Assembly (NCBI GenBank): GCA_037954325.1
Contig: JBBMNZ010000018.1
Location: 8,506,501 to 8,570,500, forward strand
Origin: Fistularia commersonii
Lineage: Eukaryota > Chordata > Actinopteri > Syngnathiformes > Fistulariidae
Length of the DNA stretch: 64,000 nucleotides
Direction: 5' to 3'
A program made the translations under genes and the position numbers. The notes beneath the pieces were generated by a model. It searched no databases. It was not told where the DNA came from and saw only the letters and a list, made by a program, of their open reading frames with translations. Below are positions 36,601 to 49,769 of this stretch, in pieces. Positions within the stretch are counted from its first letter, which is position 1. The number at the start of each line of letters is the position of its first letter.

Positions 36601-39600
36601 TCAGAATCAAACCAGGGACCTTCTTGCTGTGAGGCAGAAGCGTTTAACACTCTGCCACCACAAGGAACGCATATACATGTATATATATCTCTATATATCT
36701 TAAGAAAACGTGATTTTGTTTCTGTGTTGCTTCTGCAGCAATTCCAGTTATTTTCCTTTTTTTTTTTTACATGGATACATAATGTTTTCAGCAGTAAACG
36801 GAAAACAAATAATAAATATGTTACATGTTAATGACATTTAAAAAAAAACGTATGGCTTTGTTTCCGTGTTACTCCTGTAAATCTTACTTTTATTACTCCA
36901 ATTTATTTTCCTTCTTGTTTTAAATAACACATCTCATCATGCTTTCAGAGGTAAACTAAGAACAAATGTCTCAGCGATGGGAAAGCATGGAGGAGTACAT
37001 CGGAATCCACTTTTCCAAGTACAGATGAATCAAACATGTTGGTTTATTTTCAGATTCCTACATTGTTCAACTCGTGCCTTTCCATTTACTGTTTACTATC
37101 ACCCGGCGTGCTTCTTTACTCTTTCGCAATATCTCTATCTTCCGATAATTATCATGCCCCCACATGTTCAGAGCCCGGATATTCATGTAAACCTGGCTCT
37201 TACAACCACACATGGTTCTTATTTATCTGTATTGCAACAGCACAAAGTGAGATTTGTGGATGAATCGACATGCCATGCACTAATTATTTTTACTTATGCC
37301 TGGTGACAGAAATTCATGTCAATGGTCACATTTTGAGCTAAATCAACACATTTTGAATGAAGAATTGTTTTAAGGGTGGCTTTACGGGAGGGATGGTTAG
37401 ACTTAGTGTCTCCAGAGAATGAATGTACATGAAGGTCTGTCATGGATTTGTGTGCGTTTTTGCAGTAGCATATTTTTTTAATGCCAAAGTCTGAAGCCTT
37501 TTGTCTTTGATGTGTTATACTGCACATCACACTACTAAGGTGAACAACCACAACAAAATGAAAATCAGGATTTTTTCCCCTTAGCATTTTAAGGGTCAGA
37601 TCAATTCAAGGTTTACATTACTTTTATACGGTGTAGAATTTATATCTATTAAAAGGGTTGCATAAGCATTTAAATCACAAGTTCTCGTCATTTCCTGATG
37701 CAGCTCAAGGTCGTTTATATGAAATAGGATTTCTTGATTTTTAAAGGTGACTTTTTTTCTAGAAAACAATTACACAAAGATTTAAAGCTAAATCTGAAGA
37801 TTACAAATCAAAATTCCAAATGAAGTATCACAGAATAATAATATGATAACCACAACACTATAATAATATCATAAATATAATATATAATATGTAAAATGAT
37901 ATATATTTGTAAACTTGAATGACTAGAAAGTGGATCAAATGAATAATTGCACAGATAGCCACCCTGATTTCTTTCAAATCAAACTTTCTTTTTCACATGT
38001 GAAAAAGTATGAAAGATTGTTTTCTCTCTGAAACGGATCATAGAAAATCTTGAAAGGGCCCAAAGAGTCAGAGTTCAAGGGAAACGTTGAGGCAGGGCTT
38101 TCACCTGGATCAGCGGTAAGGAAATTAAAACTGTGAATTCACAGTAGAGACATTGCACCAAACTGCACAGCGACAACCTGCACACACACAGATGGAAATG
38201 TGTTACAGGTGAAGATACAGACATACATATATATTGTCATAAAGAAAAAAAATACTGCAGAAATCCAAACCATTTTTCTCCGAACACATAGAATATCAAT
38301 GTGTTTCATTTTAAGGGCCTAAGTGTGTTTGTGTGTATTTAAAGTGAAATATAATCCATACCATATGCAGAAGGTCTTCAGGGATTTATAATGGGGGAGG
38401 TGGGTTTTGGTTTCCATTCCTTTTTATTCTAACGTGCACAACGGATAGTCCATTCTCAGCTTGCAGCTGTCAGTTAATGACACAACGAGTATTTAAGAGT
38501 CACCTGCCATTTTGTGTAAGTTTTTTGCAGAGGTTAAGTTTTATACGGGGGGGAGTCGACTTCACAGGTCATTGGAGACTTTTAGCTCAATATTTACCTA
38601 AGCCCCAATGACCCATGACCCCACTTGGACATGTCTGTTATCACGAGTCCAAAAAAGCGAAATAGTCCAAAAAAGATGAGTGAAGCATCTCCATTTCTAA
38701 CAACAAAAGGCAGATGTTAAAAAATCCTTGATTTTGTTTGTTTAGGAGTCTCGTCCCTGTGAAACATAGCAACATACAGTAGAAGCACTGACGTATGAAG
38801 TCTGAGTGGCCCCTCTAATCTCTGTGTGTTATGTTGTAAAAAAAATTGCATCCCCATCATCAACACATAAATTGAGAATCTTGACTTAGAATTAAACCTG
38901 TGCTTTTTGCTACCCTCTTCAGGACTTGGAGAGTCTCCAGGTCCAACTGGAGGAGGTTCGCTTCTTTGACCTGTTTGGCTACAGCGAGGAAGAAAAGTGC
39001 TGGCTCTGCTTCATGTGTAACAACCCTGAGAAGGCTACAGGTGTGTGCACGTGCACATGCACGCACCACGCTTACAAGCACACAGACATTTTGTCATACA
39101 TGGTAGTAATCATTCATTTCCAATGAGAAGAATATTTAGAGCATGAAACTAGAAATTCAAACTCAGAAATATAAAGACTCATGAAAAGGGATTGTCCTTG
39201 AATTTTATTTTATTTTATTTTATTTTATTTTATTTTATTTTATTTTATTTTATTTTATTTTATTTTATTTTATTTTATTTTATTTTACTTTATTACACAA
39301 TGGTGGGGTATTAGGCCAAGGACCAAAATGTATGTATGAATTATTACTATTATCAGTCTTAATATTATCACGTCATCTGATCTGTTCACCAAGACAAACA
39401 GATTTAGCATTATTTGTCTCCTTGCCAGGGTTGTAATATGAGGCCTCATAGAAAAAAAATATATACCGGTACTTACATATAGGTATAAAATCATAATACT
39501 ATAAGAATTGAACCTTTTTTATGATCCATAAGATGAGATTGATGATATCCATAAGATGAGAATTAGAACTCTATGAGATATACACCATTCATTCAGACAC

Positions 39601-42600
39601 TTGCATTCAGTAACATTACTGTATGAGATTAAGGTATAATAAAGTAAGAATAAATAGTGACTGTTCAAAGAAAGAATCTAAGTAAAAAGGAGGCCTGTGG
39701 GGTTTCTTGTGAAATTATACCAATGTGTTAGTTTCGACAAAACAAGGAATCACTTACCGGTTGTTATTCATACAGTGCTTTCAAAGTCCTGCTCCTAAAT
39801 ATAATCTAGTACTGATGTGCCAAAAGATAATTTGTATTCCAAAATAAGGCACCCCACAGATATGAAAGAAATTGTTTGTTTTTTTGTTTTTCGGGAGAAT
39901 TCTCAGTGGTTGCATCTGCGAACCCTAAACTCCGACACGTGACACCAAATGATTAGGGAAACTTTGGTGTTTGTCTGGACAAACTACCCGAGACACAGAT
40001 GCAATATTTTTAAGAAAAATTATAGTTTTCCCAGAATATCCTTGAAGAAACAGTAACAAGCGACTTGTATTTAGTAATGCTAGTGTGATTTGATTACAAA
40101 GCGTTGTTGTAATCGGCCGGTCATGTCTGAATGGTTTACTTTGGACCAGTGAACCCCCCACCTCGGAGTATGTAGCCCCGATGAAGTCAGACTTGGCATC
40201 ATTACCTGATCTTTTAACATAGACTCTCTTGAGTCTATGTTTGTTTTGTTTTTCCATTTCTGGTTAAAATGCTTTTTTTGTTGTCTGTTTGCCATCAATC
40301 TTTGATCTTGTCTCACTTGAAAGTGAGAACTCGAACAGGAATTAAGAACGGAAAACATCGTAGAATCTAATCTGTTGAACAACTTTTAGCTCCTTAACTT
40401 ATTGGAGGTTTTAATTTACGTCATCAAGACAACAGCCGCATGTATGCTTCACTCTCACTGCAAGGGCACGAGGTGTTTGATGTGTAGCGATGGGGCTTTA
40501 AGTTTACAAAGTCCACAAATCAGTGTGTGGAACAGATTTGCCTCAGGAGACCATGTAGGAGGGACGGGGTGTTTGCCAAATGGCCTATAAATCTGTATTC
40601 TTTCGTCTCATGTGGAAGCTATTATGGGTTGTGCAAGAAGCTAAAGTCGAAGGCAATTTATGGCACATGTTGCCTGCTGATGAAGAGCTCCAGCTTGTAA
40701 TTTCATGAGAAGCAAAAGATGAAATGAAAGGTAGTGTTTAAGTGAAGGAGACAGAAAGTGAAGCGTTTCTAATAAGCAGCTTCAAACCCGCATCTAACAC
40801 ATGGACACGCTGGTTTTCAGTCTTCTCATGCCCTGGATCACACAGCTTGTAAGAAGCCAGCAAGTTCTTCAGTAAGTCAAAGCGGGAGGCTGGAAGTTGT
40901 TGGCTGCCAGAAAAGAAATTGGAGAATCAGTGAAAGTTTACTGGGCGTACTTTTGGAGTAAATTTAGATCACATAGACCCTCCAGTTTGTCCTGAGCTTT
41001 CCCTGGGGTCTTCTGGATGTATCCTGACCAGATGCCTGAACTACCTCGCCTGGCTCCTCTCAATGTGGAGGAGTAGCTTCTTTAGTCTAGTCTTATTCCA
41101 TCTCTAAGGGAGAGCCCTGGAGACACCCTGCAGAGGAAACTTGTCATATCCGTGATCTCATTCTTTTGGTCACTACCCACAGCTCATTACCACAGGAACC
41201 AAAAAAATTGAGAGCTTTTGTGATCTTTTGCACTTCTTTATCATGACAGACCAATGCAGGGATCCACATTACTGCTGGTGCTGCTGATCAACCTGCCAAT
41301 GTCATGCTCCCCTGTCACGCTCCCCTCATTTGTAAACAAGACCCAAAGATACTTGAACTTCTTCATTTGGGGCAGGATTTTATCTCAGACCCCAGACTGA
41401 TTGACTTTTTCTTGGATTTGGAGGCACCGATTTTCATCACAGGCCAGAATTTGAGATCACAGTTGGATGAAGCATGAGGCCAATCGAAACCATATCATCT
41501 GTAAAAATCAGAGATCCGATCCTGAGGCCATCAGGCTGGAACCCTCAACACCCTGGCTGTGCCTAAAAATTTTGTCCATAATGGTTATGAACAGAATTGG
41601 TGACAAAGAGCAGCCCTGGCAGGGTTCAACTCACAACTCACTGGAAACAAATGCGACATACTGCTGGCCATGCAGACCAAGTTCTGACACTGATCGTATG
41701 AGGATCAGACAACCTGCATCTGGGGGTAATGTTCTTCAAGCATCCCCCCGAAGGACTCTCAGGGACATGGTTGAATACCTTGTCCAAGTCTAAAAAGCAC
41801 AGTTTATCTGTTTATCCTGTGTGAACTTCCACGCATCCTTCCAAAAAGCTGAGGTTACAGAGGACGGATACCACACCAATGCTCCTCAACTCAAGGTACA
41901 ACTATCTGACAGACCCTCCTCCGGGACCCAGAATAGACTTTACGAGGGAGGCTGAGCAAAGTGATTCCCGGTGTAGTTGGAACACAGCCTCAGTCAAAAG
42001 CTTTTAAAGATGGGGACCATCAACCCACACTGTCCCCAACATCTGCCAAGTGTTGCAGCAGTGTGTCACCCAGGACTGTCCCACAACATCCAGAGTCTTG
42101 AGGAACGCAAGGCAGATCTCAAGGAGCTTTTAAACCCTTAGCCCACTCTGACTCAATGTCCCCCACAGAATTTCTGCCAGGGATGGTAATGGAGTCTCTT
42201 CCTGACAAAGGACTCTGCCAGATGTCCCCAACTGACCTTTACAATATAATTGGGCCTGCACGGCCTGGCAGTCATCCTCCCCCACCATTGTAGAAAACTG
42301 ACCACTAGGTGGTGATCAGTCTATAATCCCACCCCTCTCTTAACCAGTCTATAATCCCACCCCTCTCTTAACCCAAGTGTCCAAGACATGCAGCTTCAAT
42401 CCCGATGAGGTGAACACAAAGTTGATCATTGTGCCAAGTGTACACCCATATGCCTGAACATGGTGTTGGTTGTAGAAAGTTTGTGACGAGCAGAGTTGTC
42501 CAGTAACAAATCAAGGGGGGGTCCATCTAATAAGCTTTGAAATCAGAATCAAAATCTCTTTATTCCTCACATGTACAATGTACACAAGAATTTATTTGAC

Positions 42601-45600
42601 ATGGTATGACAGCGCCCTATAGCAGGAAAATTCCCTAGTAGAACAAAGAAGTCCCTGGCAGGTGTGCTGTCTCTGGCCCGCACTCCAGAAAGAGTGGGTA
42701 CTCTGAGCTGCTGATTGTTGCGTAGGCACAAACAATAGTCGTAGCCCATCCCCCGACCAAGGGCGGATGGAGGTGACCCTTTCGGCCACTGGAATAAACC
42801 CCAATGTAGAGGCACCAAGTCGGGTGGCAATAAGTATGCCCACACCTGCTGCCCCTTGGGCCAACTCCAGAGAGGGAAAGGGTCCAACCCCTCTCACAGA
42901 GACTGGTTCTGGAGCCAGAGCTATGCGTCAAGGTTATGACTATATCTGGTTGGAACCTCTCAAGATGAATTGTACGATAAAGCACAATTCTAAGATAGAT
43001 GTATCAATTTTTCTTACAAAGCATTTGGCTGAGAGACCCTATAAAATCAAATAAAACAAAGCCACATAAATGTGAAGTGTTATTTTAAAATTGCTCAAGA
43101 GTGGTTAATCCAATGTTGCGTTAAGATGAATGTTCAAATTTTTTGTTTCATTCCTGCCTTGGTTACATAGTACAGCTGTTCATGATTTTAGCATATAAAT
43201 TCCACAAGAATCCAGTTATTAAACCTCAAACCACATAACATATGAAATGTTTAGTAGCAAGTAGTGCATAAGTATGATGTAAAGCAAAAAAATAATGCCT
43301 CTATTTAATTGCACCTTTTCAAACAAAAATTATAAGGTTGTTTAAAATACAAGGCAAAAATAGGAGACACATAAGAAAATAATTATGTCTGGCAACAAAG
43401 CAACAAAAAATGGAAACCACAAAATAAAAATAATAACAGCAGTTAAAATAGCACTCTCTTTGGAAGGAAAAGAAGTTCAATTGATCTGGAAGCCATTCAG
43501 CTGGTCATATTTAAAATCATGCACATAGTGATGTTTTTGACTAATAGTGGCCTCCAAATCTTATTCAAACCAAAATACTTGAAGTGACAGTAAACATTTA
43601 TTTGAAAAGCTCTATAAACTGGATATAACATAATTAATTTTCTCAATTAAGATACATTTTCTTTATTTAGTTTAGTGTCAATTTTATACATTCACATAAT
43701 GCAGTAAAATGTATGAACACATACAATTGATCCAGCCTTACAACTTCTTCTTACAGGGAAAAAAAATGCCGGTTAATAAATTACAATGATCTCAAAATTT
43801 GAAAGAAAAATTCCAAAGAAGATTTTTGATTAAACATCCTAAAAATGAGCATTTAAGGTGAAATTATCTAACAATAATGAGAAAAGAAAAATTAACCAGA
43901 AATGAAGGCAGATAATTTAAAATTGTCTGAAAATTTGGATAACTATAAACCTCAACATTAGCTTGATATGATTGAGAATTGAGAATTAGAGAGACATCAC
44001 GACGGCAGTGGGAGGAGTATTATCCTAAAAATTAGTAGACTATGAGGTAACCCTCAAGATGTTACAAATATACAGTATATTTGCATCTCTTCCTGGAAAT
44101 TCAAATTTTGAAAAATGACAAATAGCCTTTATTTTCCAATTTATTTATTTATGTATTTATTTTTAATGGAATATAACTCGGTGGCAGTTTGTAAAAGGTG
44201 GTTTGCAATCTGAAACATCTCCCCTCTGTGACCGTGAACCCCGCAGGCATGACATTTTCATGTCAATTATACCTTAGACTGATGAGACAAACTCAGTGGT
44301 CTGAAAATGTGCTCATCAGTCAGTTGTCAAGGTGAAACTCCATTAGCTTGAGAAATTAGCTTTCATAACATTTGAATTTGTTCCTGGCTGTGGGCTGTTT
44401 GTTTTAACAGAAAAGTGTTATCTTGTGTTGTTTAGGGTGTGACTAAAAATGTTAGAAAAAAAAATAAAGTTGATATAAAACACATTTTTTCTCTTTTATA
44501 TTAAGGCTATATATTGGCTCCTATGTTTCTTCTGAGTAAGTAACCTAGATTTGGGTGTCTTTGTTTTAATTATACTGGGTAGTGCAGTCTCACAAAAAGA
44601 ATGTCCCTGGTTTGATTCCTTTATGTGTTGGGTTTGCAGATCCTCCCCAGTGCCATGTGGTTTCTTTCGCAGATCCCTCCCATGGTCCAGAAACGTGCAG
44701 TATGTTTATTGGAGACCCAAAGACAGAGTTGCAGAGATAATGTGAACAAGTGAATGGTTTTATGTCTCTTTATGAGGCCCTGCGATTGAATGGCGGCAGG
44801 TCCAGGGTGAACCCCGCTGCTCACCCAATGACAGCAGACATTTATTTTGGATCTGCAGGTCCAAGATCTGTGTATTGTGTGAGGAGCCTTTAAAATTGTA
44901 TTTGGCGTCTACAAGTGCTCAATCGCAAGTGTTTGAAAACAACCAAGTGGTTCGTGCTGAACTGAGTTTTATTGGAGATCAATGTCTTTTCAGACACGGA
45001 AGATGTTTCCTAATACCCATGGGTTCATACTCTTTGTGCACAAAATGTAAAGTTCATCCAGTTGCAGCACGCAACAATCTGACCATCTCTAACATGCATA
45101 ACACATTGAGTTGCTGCCATGCAGTTGGACGATTGGACATTTGTTTTTATTAGCATTTAAACATGTGTGGCTGATGAAGTGGTAGGTGAGTGTGGTAAAA
45201 CTGTTGATTCGATAGCTATCGAGTGTTATCATCAGACCCTCTCTGAGATCCAATCCATCTCTCAGCACAAGTTCGTGAAAGACCCCTGAAGGCCGTCTGG
45301 GGTACCTTTTATTTTACTCATGTAGTGTATTTTGTATATTTGGGCCCTGACTCTTCTTCCTTTCCACAAGCAAAACACTAAGCATCACTAAAGCTATTTG
45401 CAACGTCTTAAAACATGACCAACTGATGTTTCAAGTTGACACATGCAACAACATAGACATCACACCAACAAATGTGAGTCGGGTGTTTGTTGTCACCTTT
45501 GCGACATTTTACAAATGTTTATGTTTTGTCCCTGACAACTGTTGCGAGCTAATGCAATACTCTGCCTTCATTGCCTCCATACATCCTTAATATTGGTTTC

Positions 45601-48600
45601 GGTTTGTCTTGGGTTTTCGGTTAAAACTCATTCAACAGAGCTCTCCAAATGTATGACTGGACATTAGTCATAAACTCCAAGTTCAGAAATTATGATGTGA
45701 TTCGTTCAGAAATTCCTTGCCAAAATCTAATGATTTTACCCTTTCATGCTGAAAACCACTAACACTGAAAACGCATCCAAACTGAAAGGGGATACAACCG
45801 TGCGACATATTAGATTAACCTTAGTAGAGTGACAAGCCTCGGTCTCTGTGATAAACAAAAGCGAACTATGTGACGTCAGACGGAAAATGCGATTTGCCCA
45901 ATTGAACGTTTCGTTTGTAAATGACCCAGTTTCCCAATAGATGTGACTCACTTTCAACTAGGTTGCTTGATGTTGCCAGTTTTGTTTTAAATTGTATTTT
46001 ATAGTAATTGAATAATCTGGAATCCGTCCTGCTGGCTCAGTGCAATCACAACAGAGGTGACTGTCATATATCACTAGCAAAGGGGAAAGAGGTGAAGTGT
46101 TTCTTCCGTAGTGGCCACAGTGGAGCCAGCAGTTGCTGCGACACCATAATGCTTTATGATCTACTGTTGAGTTTAACTACTGGAATGTCTTTGAAGTGAG
46201 CAGTAATGAGCTGGCTTTTTGCGCAAAAAGTACAGGAGTTCCTTGTCTACACTCTCTCTGCCCATGCTTCTGACTAACATTTTTACTTTTACATCAACAT
46301 TACCAAAGTCACCAGGGAGTGCAATTCCCAAAAAAAACAAGATGAACGCAGCCTTGAAATCGTGCACTCTTTCCTCATGTTTCAACATGTCTCAAAGACA
46401 GATCCTCTGTTTGTAAAAACAAAGGGAAAACTCCGAACCAGATTCTCTGTCATCTTACAATTATTTAGTGAAGATGTGGCAGACATGAACGGTCGCCGTC
46501 GGAGGTTTATACTGAAATTATCTGACGACCAACATGTCATCAGTACGGATTTTTCCAGGTTATAGAAATGTATCTGGATGACTCAAAGCTGAACCTCTGA
46601 AGGGAGATGTTGCATAGTTTGGTTATAATGTTATACCTCTATGTTAACAAGAAGGATCTTTGTATCAGTCTGCAAAACAGACGTTTTCCTTTTCATCAGA
46701 GATAGGTCAACTGTGTCCCTCGGGTTACATCCCGCCTACAGCATTGTATTCCTTGGCCCGCAGGGATTTACATGAACTACATTCCAATAAGATATTTACA
46801 TTTGAAACATTTACTCCAGCCCAGATACCAAATTAGACCTACCAAACTCCCTATTCTTTTCATGACCTGATCATGACAAGATAAGCTGACAAATGGGCAG
46901 TCTCAAGATTTTTACCAAAGAGAGGGCTGCAAAGCCATTTTCAGTTGAGTCACACGCCTCATTGATGACGAAAGTGTTGCCATGAAGAACTAATACAGCA
47001 TTTAGCACGTTGTGCCAACTATGCCAGCAACCTGTCGTCAATTGTCATTCCTCCATTGTCAAGCAATGAGGATAATGGAATTTTCCCCCATTTAAACATT
47101 AACATTGTATATGATTATGGTATGTTATTTGAATGAGCATTTTTCAGAAATATGATTTTTGAATGAAAGATTCTCGATTCTAGTTTGTCTACGCAGAGCT
47201 TTGCACAGTCGATCCTGGGTCACAGCGAAAACAGCAGAGATGGGAGACATAAAGTAGAGTTGACAGTTACGCCTTGGAAAAGTAAACAAATTGGCAAATG
47301 GAAATTATCCCAGCCTGAAAAACACTAGCAGGAGTTTACTTTGTTTAACCGTTTCAACTGGGATGATTACAACAATTAGATTATTTCCATTTGCTGTCCT
47401 GCTTGTACAGCTTTTGATTGACCACTTGAGGAACTGGGTGAGTTGGATACTTCCTTTTTGGAGAAAGGTAAGACGGTTATTACTTCCAGTGGGAAAACTG
47501 GCCACTGACATGCCCATTGTTCAAACTACATAATGTAATAAAAAAATATAAACAGTATCCTTCAAGCAACATATGTATCTTCTTTTGCGAATTACACTCT
47601 TGAATACTTTTTTTATCATTATAAATGTCACTATTGTGAAACATGTTACAAAGTGTATCCTAAATTCTTTGGACTGGGCTATTCCAGTCATGGAATGCTG
47701 TCACTCAAAAGGGGAAACTTGACATGTGAGACCAGAGGAGTTGGCAGGAGCTTATTTACGGCCACATATTTTCCTATACTTTGGGATGAGTAATGGTGCT
47801 GATCTGTGGCTTTAACCCATAATTTGTTTTGGTATACAATTCCATGTTGGTGTTTCAGCACATCCTGCTGTTATTCCCCTTCAGTCACTTTTATCCCCCT
47901 TCAGTCAAAAGCTGTTACCGAGAGACTGACTCTTACTTGTGCGCTCATACAATGTAATGGGAAAGCGGTTGCTGTTACTTGTTTGGATTGGAGTCTTAAC
48001 ACCTATAACCTCTGTAAAGCCCCAAGTGCCCCTCTGAAGGCATCTTACAGAAGGAGAAGCAGAATTATACTCAGGATGCTTTGGACTTGATGTCAGTTTG
48101 TCTCGGACAAGAGGTTGTGAACCGCAGCGCTTGCCTCGGGGCTGACGCCAGATCCATGGATCACTATCCAGGTGTCTACATCAAAGAAAAGGGAAGGCAC
48201 AAGGCCATGGTGATTTATGCATCGGACAAGTTTATTTCTTCACTCCAGAAATTGAAATAGTTGTTAGATAGTCGGATGATGCGGACGAGTCGATACCTCA
48301 CTATTCGTCCAGTTGTGCAAGCAGTGTTCCCTGTCTAAATGGGCTGACAGGAAGTCATCAAACACTTATTGATATGGGAGAAAGACATAGAAGAAATGAT
48401 GGTGCCCAAGCAAATCTCCAGGAAACCATACAATGCTTACAGTTTTTATCACTTTTCATCCCCCAGTCTGTTTCACATTCATCAAAAGCAACTGTTCTCT
48501 GCAATTGAAGTGTCAGTTTACACAACACAGTGGTATTTTTCTAGATGCAGGGGTTGTTTGGTTTTAAATTGCCAAACGTTCGTGGTATCGACCTTTGTGT

Positions 48601-49725
48601 TTTCTGCCTGTTGGGAAGTCAATTGAAATCTATGACGGCATTTTTTCCCAATTACCGTAATTTATTTTCAAAAAATGTGGATAGATTGTTATGTAACATG
48701 TATGAATAACATTTAAAAATAAAATACCGGCCAGTTTCTTAAAAAGACAACAGAAATTAGTAAAAATCTGTATTTTTTTTGATACAGACTCCATACACCC
48801 CAGTATTAAAATAAATTTCATTCAAAAGATTAATGTTTGCTTTCTGCTTTTATTTCACTTTATGTGGTTCTTCAGTTGTTAACCAGGAGGGACAGCCACT
48901 GATGGAGGGGAAACTCAAAGAGAAGCAGATCCGCTGGAAGTTCATCAAGAGATGGAAAACCCGCTATTTCACCTTGGCTGGAAACCAGCTTCTGTTCCGG
49001 AGAGGCAAATCAGTAAGCAGACTATAAAAAGAAAAAAGTGTTCTCCACATTCAGTTATACACACTAGCACTGTAATGAAAAGAAACAGTCTATTGCTGTT
49101 AAATCCAACAACATCTCCACCGTCAAGAAAATATGAAAATAAGTGAATTCTAATTTGAGCCAGCTGTTCGGGGGGAAAAACATGAGTCGTCACTTTTATT
49201 CTGAGCTCATAGTTGATGCACATTACATGTTAGAATGCAATACGCATCAGTGAAAGTGGTTTTTAGTCTGGGGAGTCTCTTTCATTGTGTTGAAATGCTC
49301 TCCCTCATAGGAATATGTGGAAATATCAGGAAGACTGAAGGCCGCTTTTCTTTAACTCCCATTGTGCCAGACAACTTTTTCACAGCGGCTCCAAATGTTT
49401 ATTTTTTCAAAATGTTCTGACGTCTGCAACATACTTTTGGAAAGTTTTGTTTTTCACCTGGGGATTTTGATGAAATATCAGAAAATGTGTTACTTCCACA
49501 TACTGACTAATATATTTTGAAATAGGCCAAACAGTGATGGGGCCTGGGGAAACCATCCACGTAGTTAGATAAAAGTAAGACCATTTTGGGTGGATATGAA
49601 GGGAACTATATTACAGCAACAACCATTTTTTACATTGTTCCAGACATTAAGTAATGATACTACTATTGCTACTACTTGATAATAATAATAATAACAATAA
49701 CAATAATAATAATAATAATAATAAC

Positions 49726-49769
<44 letters not shown>

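Larger units (their letters stand above)
33301..38922 (+). other. veph1: veph1 intron G-H
   Basis: 5.6 kb, AT-rich. It contains (TA)n (33634-33659), an L2-clade reverse-transcriptase fragment (35100-35375) with a reversed SINE-like tail after it (35376-35447), a hAT-like right end (about 35625-35690) and repeat A (36370-36668). No exon is seen between these. Confidence 0.7.
40970..42970 (-). mobile_element. Rex1-like (CR1-clade) LINE, diverged
   Basis: The 3' half parallels the copy at 16598-17715 (shared: TTTTGTCCATAATGGTTATG, AACAGAATTGGTGACAAAGA and GCAGCCCTGGCAGGGTTCAA). Further right it carries more 5' Rex1 sequence, including GGGCCAACTCCAGAGAGGGA, AAGGGTCCAACCCCTCTCAC and CTATATCTGGTTGGAACCTC (42858-42960). 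All frames are broken. It also contains a 28-bp tandem duplication and an inserted L2 3' end. Limits are approximate. Confidence 0.75.
39041..48875 (+). other. veph1: veph1 intron H-I
   Basis: 9.8 kb, the longest intron seen. It contains a (TTTTA)n array (39202-39287), a Rex1 copy (about 40970-42970) with an L2 3' end nested in it, repeat A (44560-44840) and a 16-bp palindrome (46214-46229). 43030-44500 is AT-rich with nothing recognisable. 44860-48830 is mixed unique sequence with short, non-conserved ORFs. Confidence 0.7.

Noticed and set aside
42567..42985. Overlapping minus-strand ORFs of 100-116 codons
   Set aside because: They lie in the diverged Rex1 copy and nested L2 end. No intact domain is present.
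45868..45877. CRE-like TGACGTCAG in intron H-I
   Set aside because: A single short match with no supporting context; expected by chance in 64 kb.
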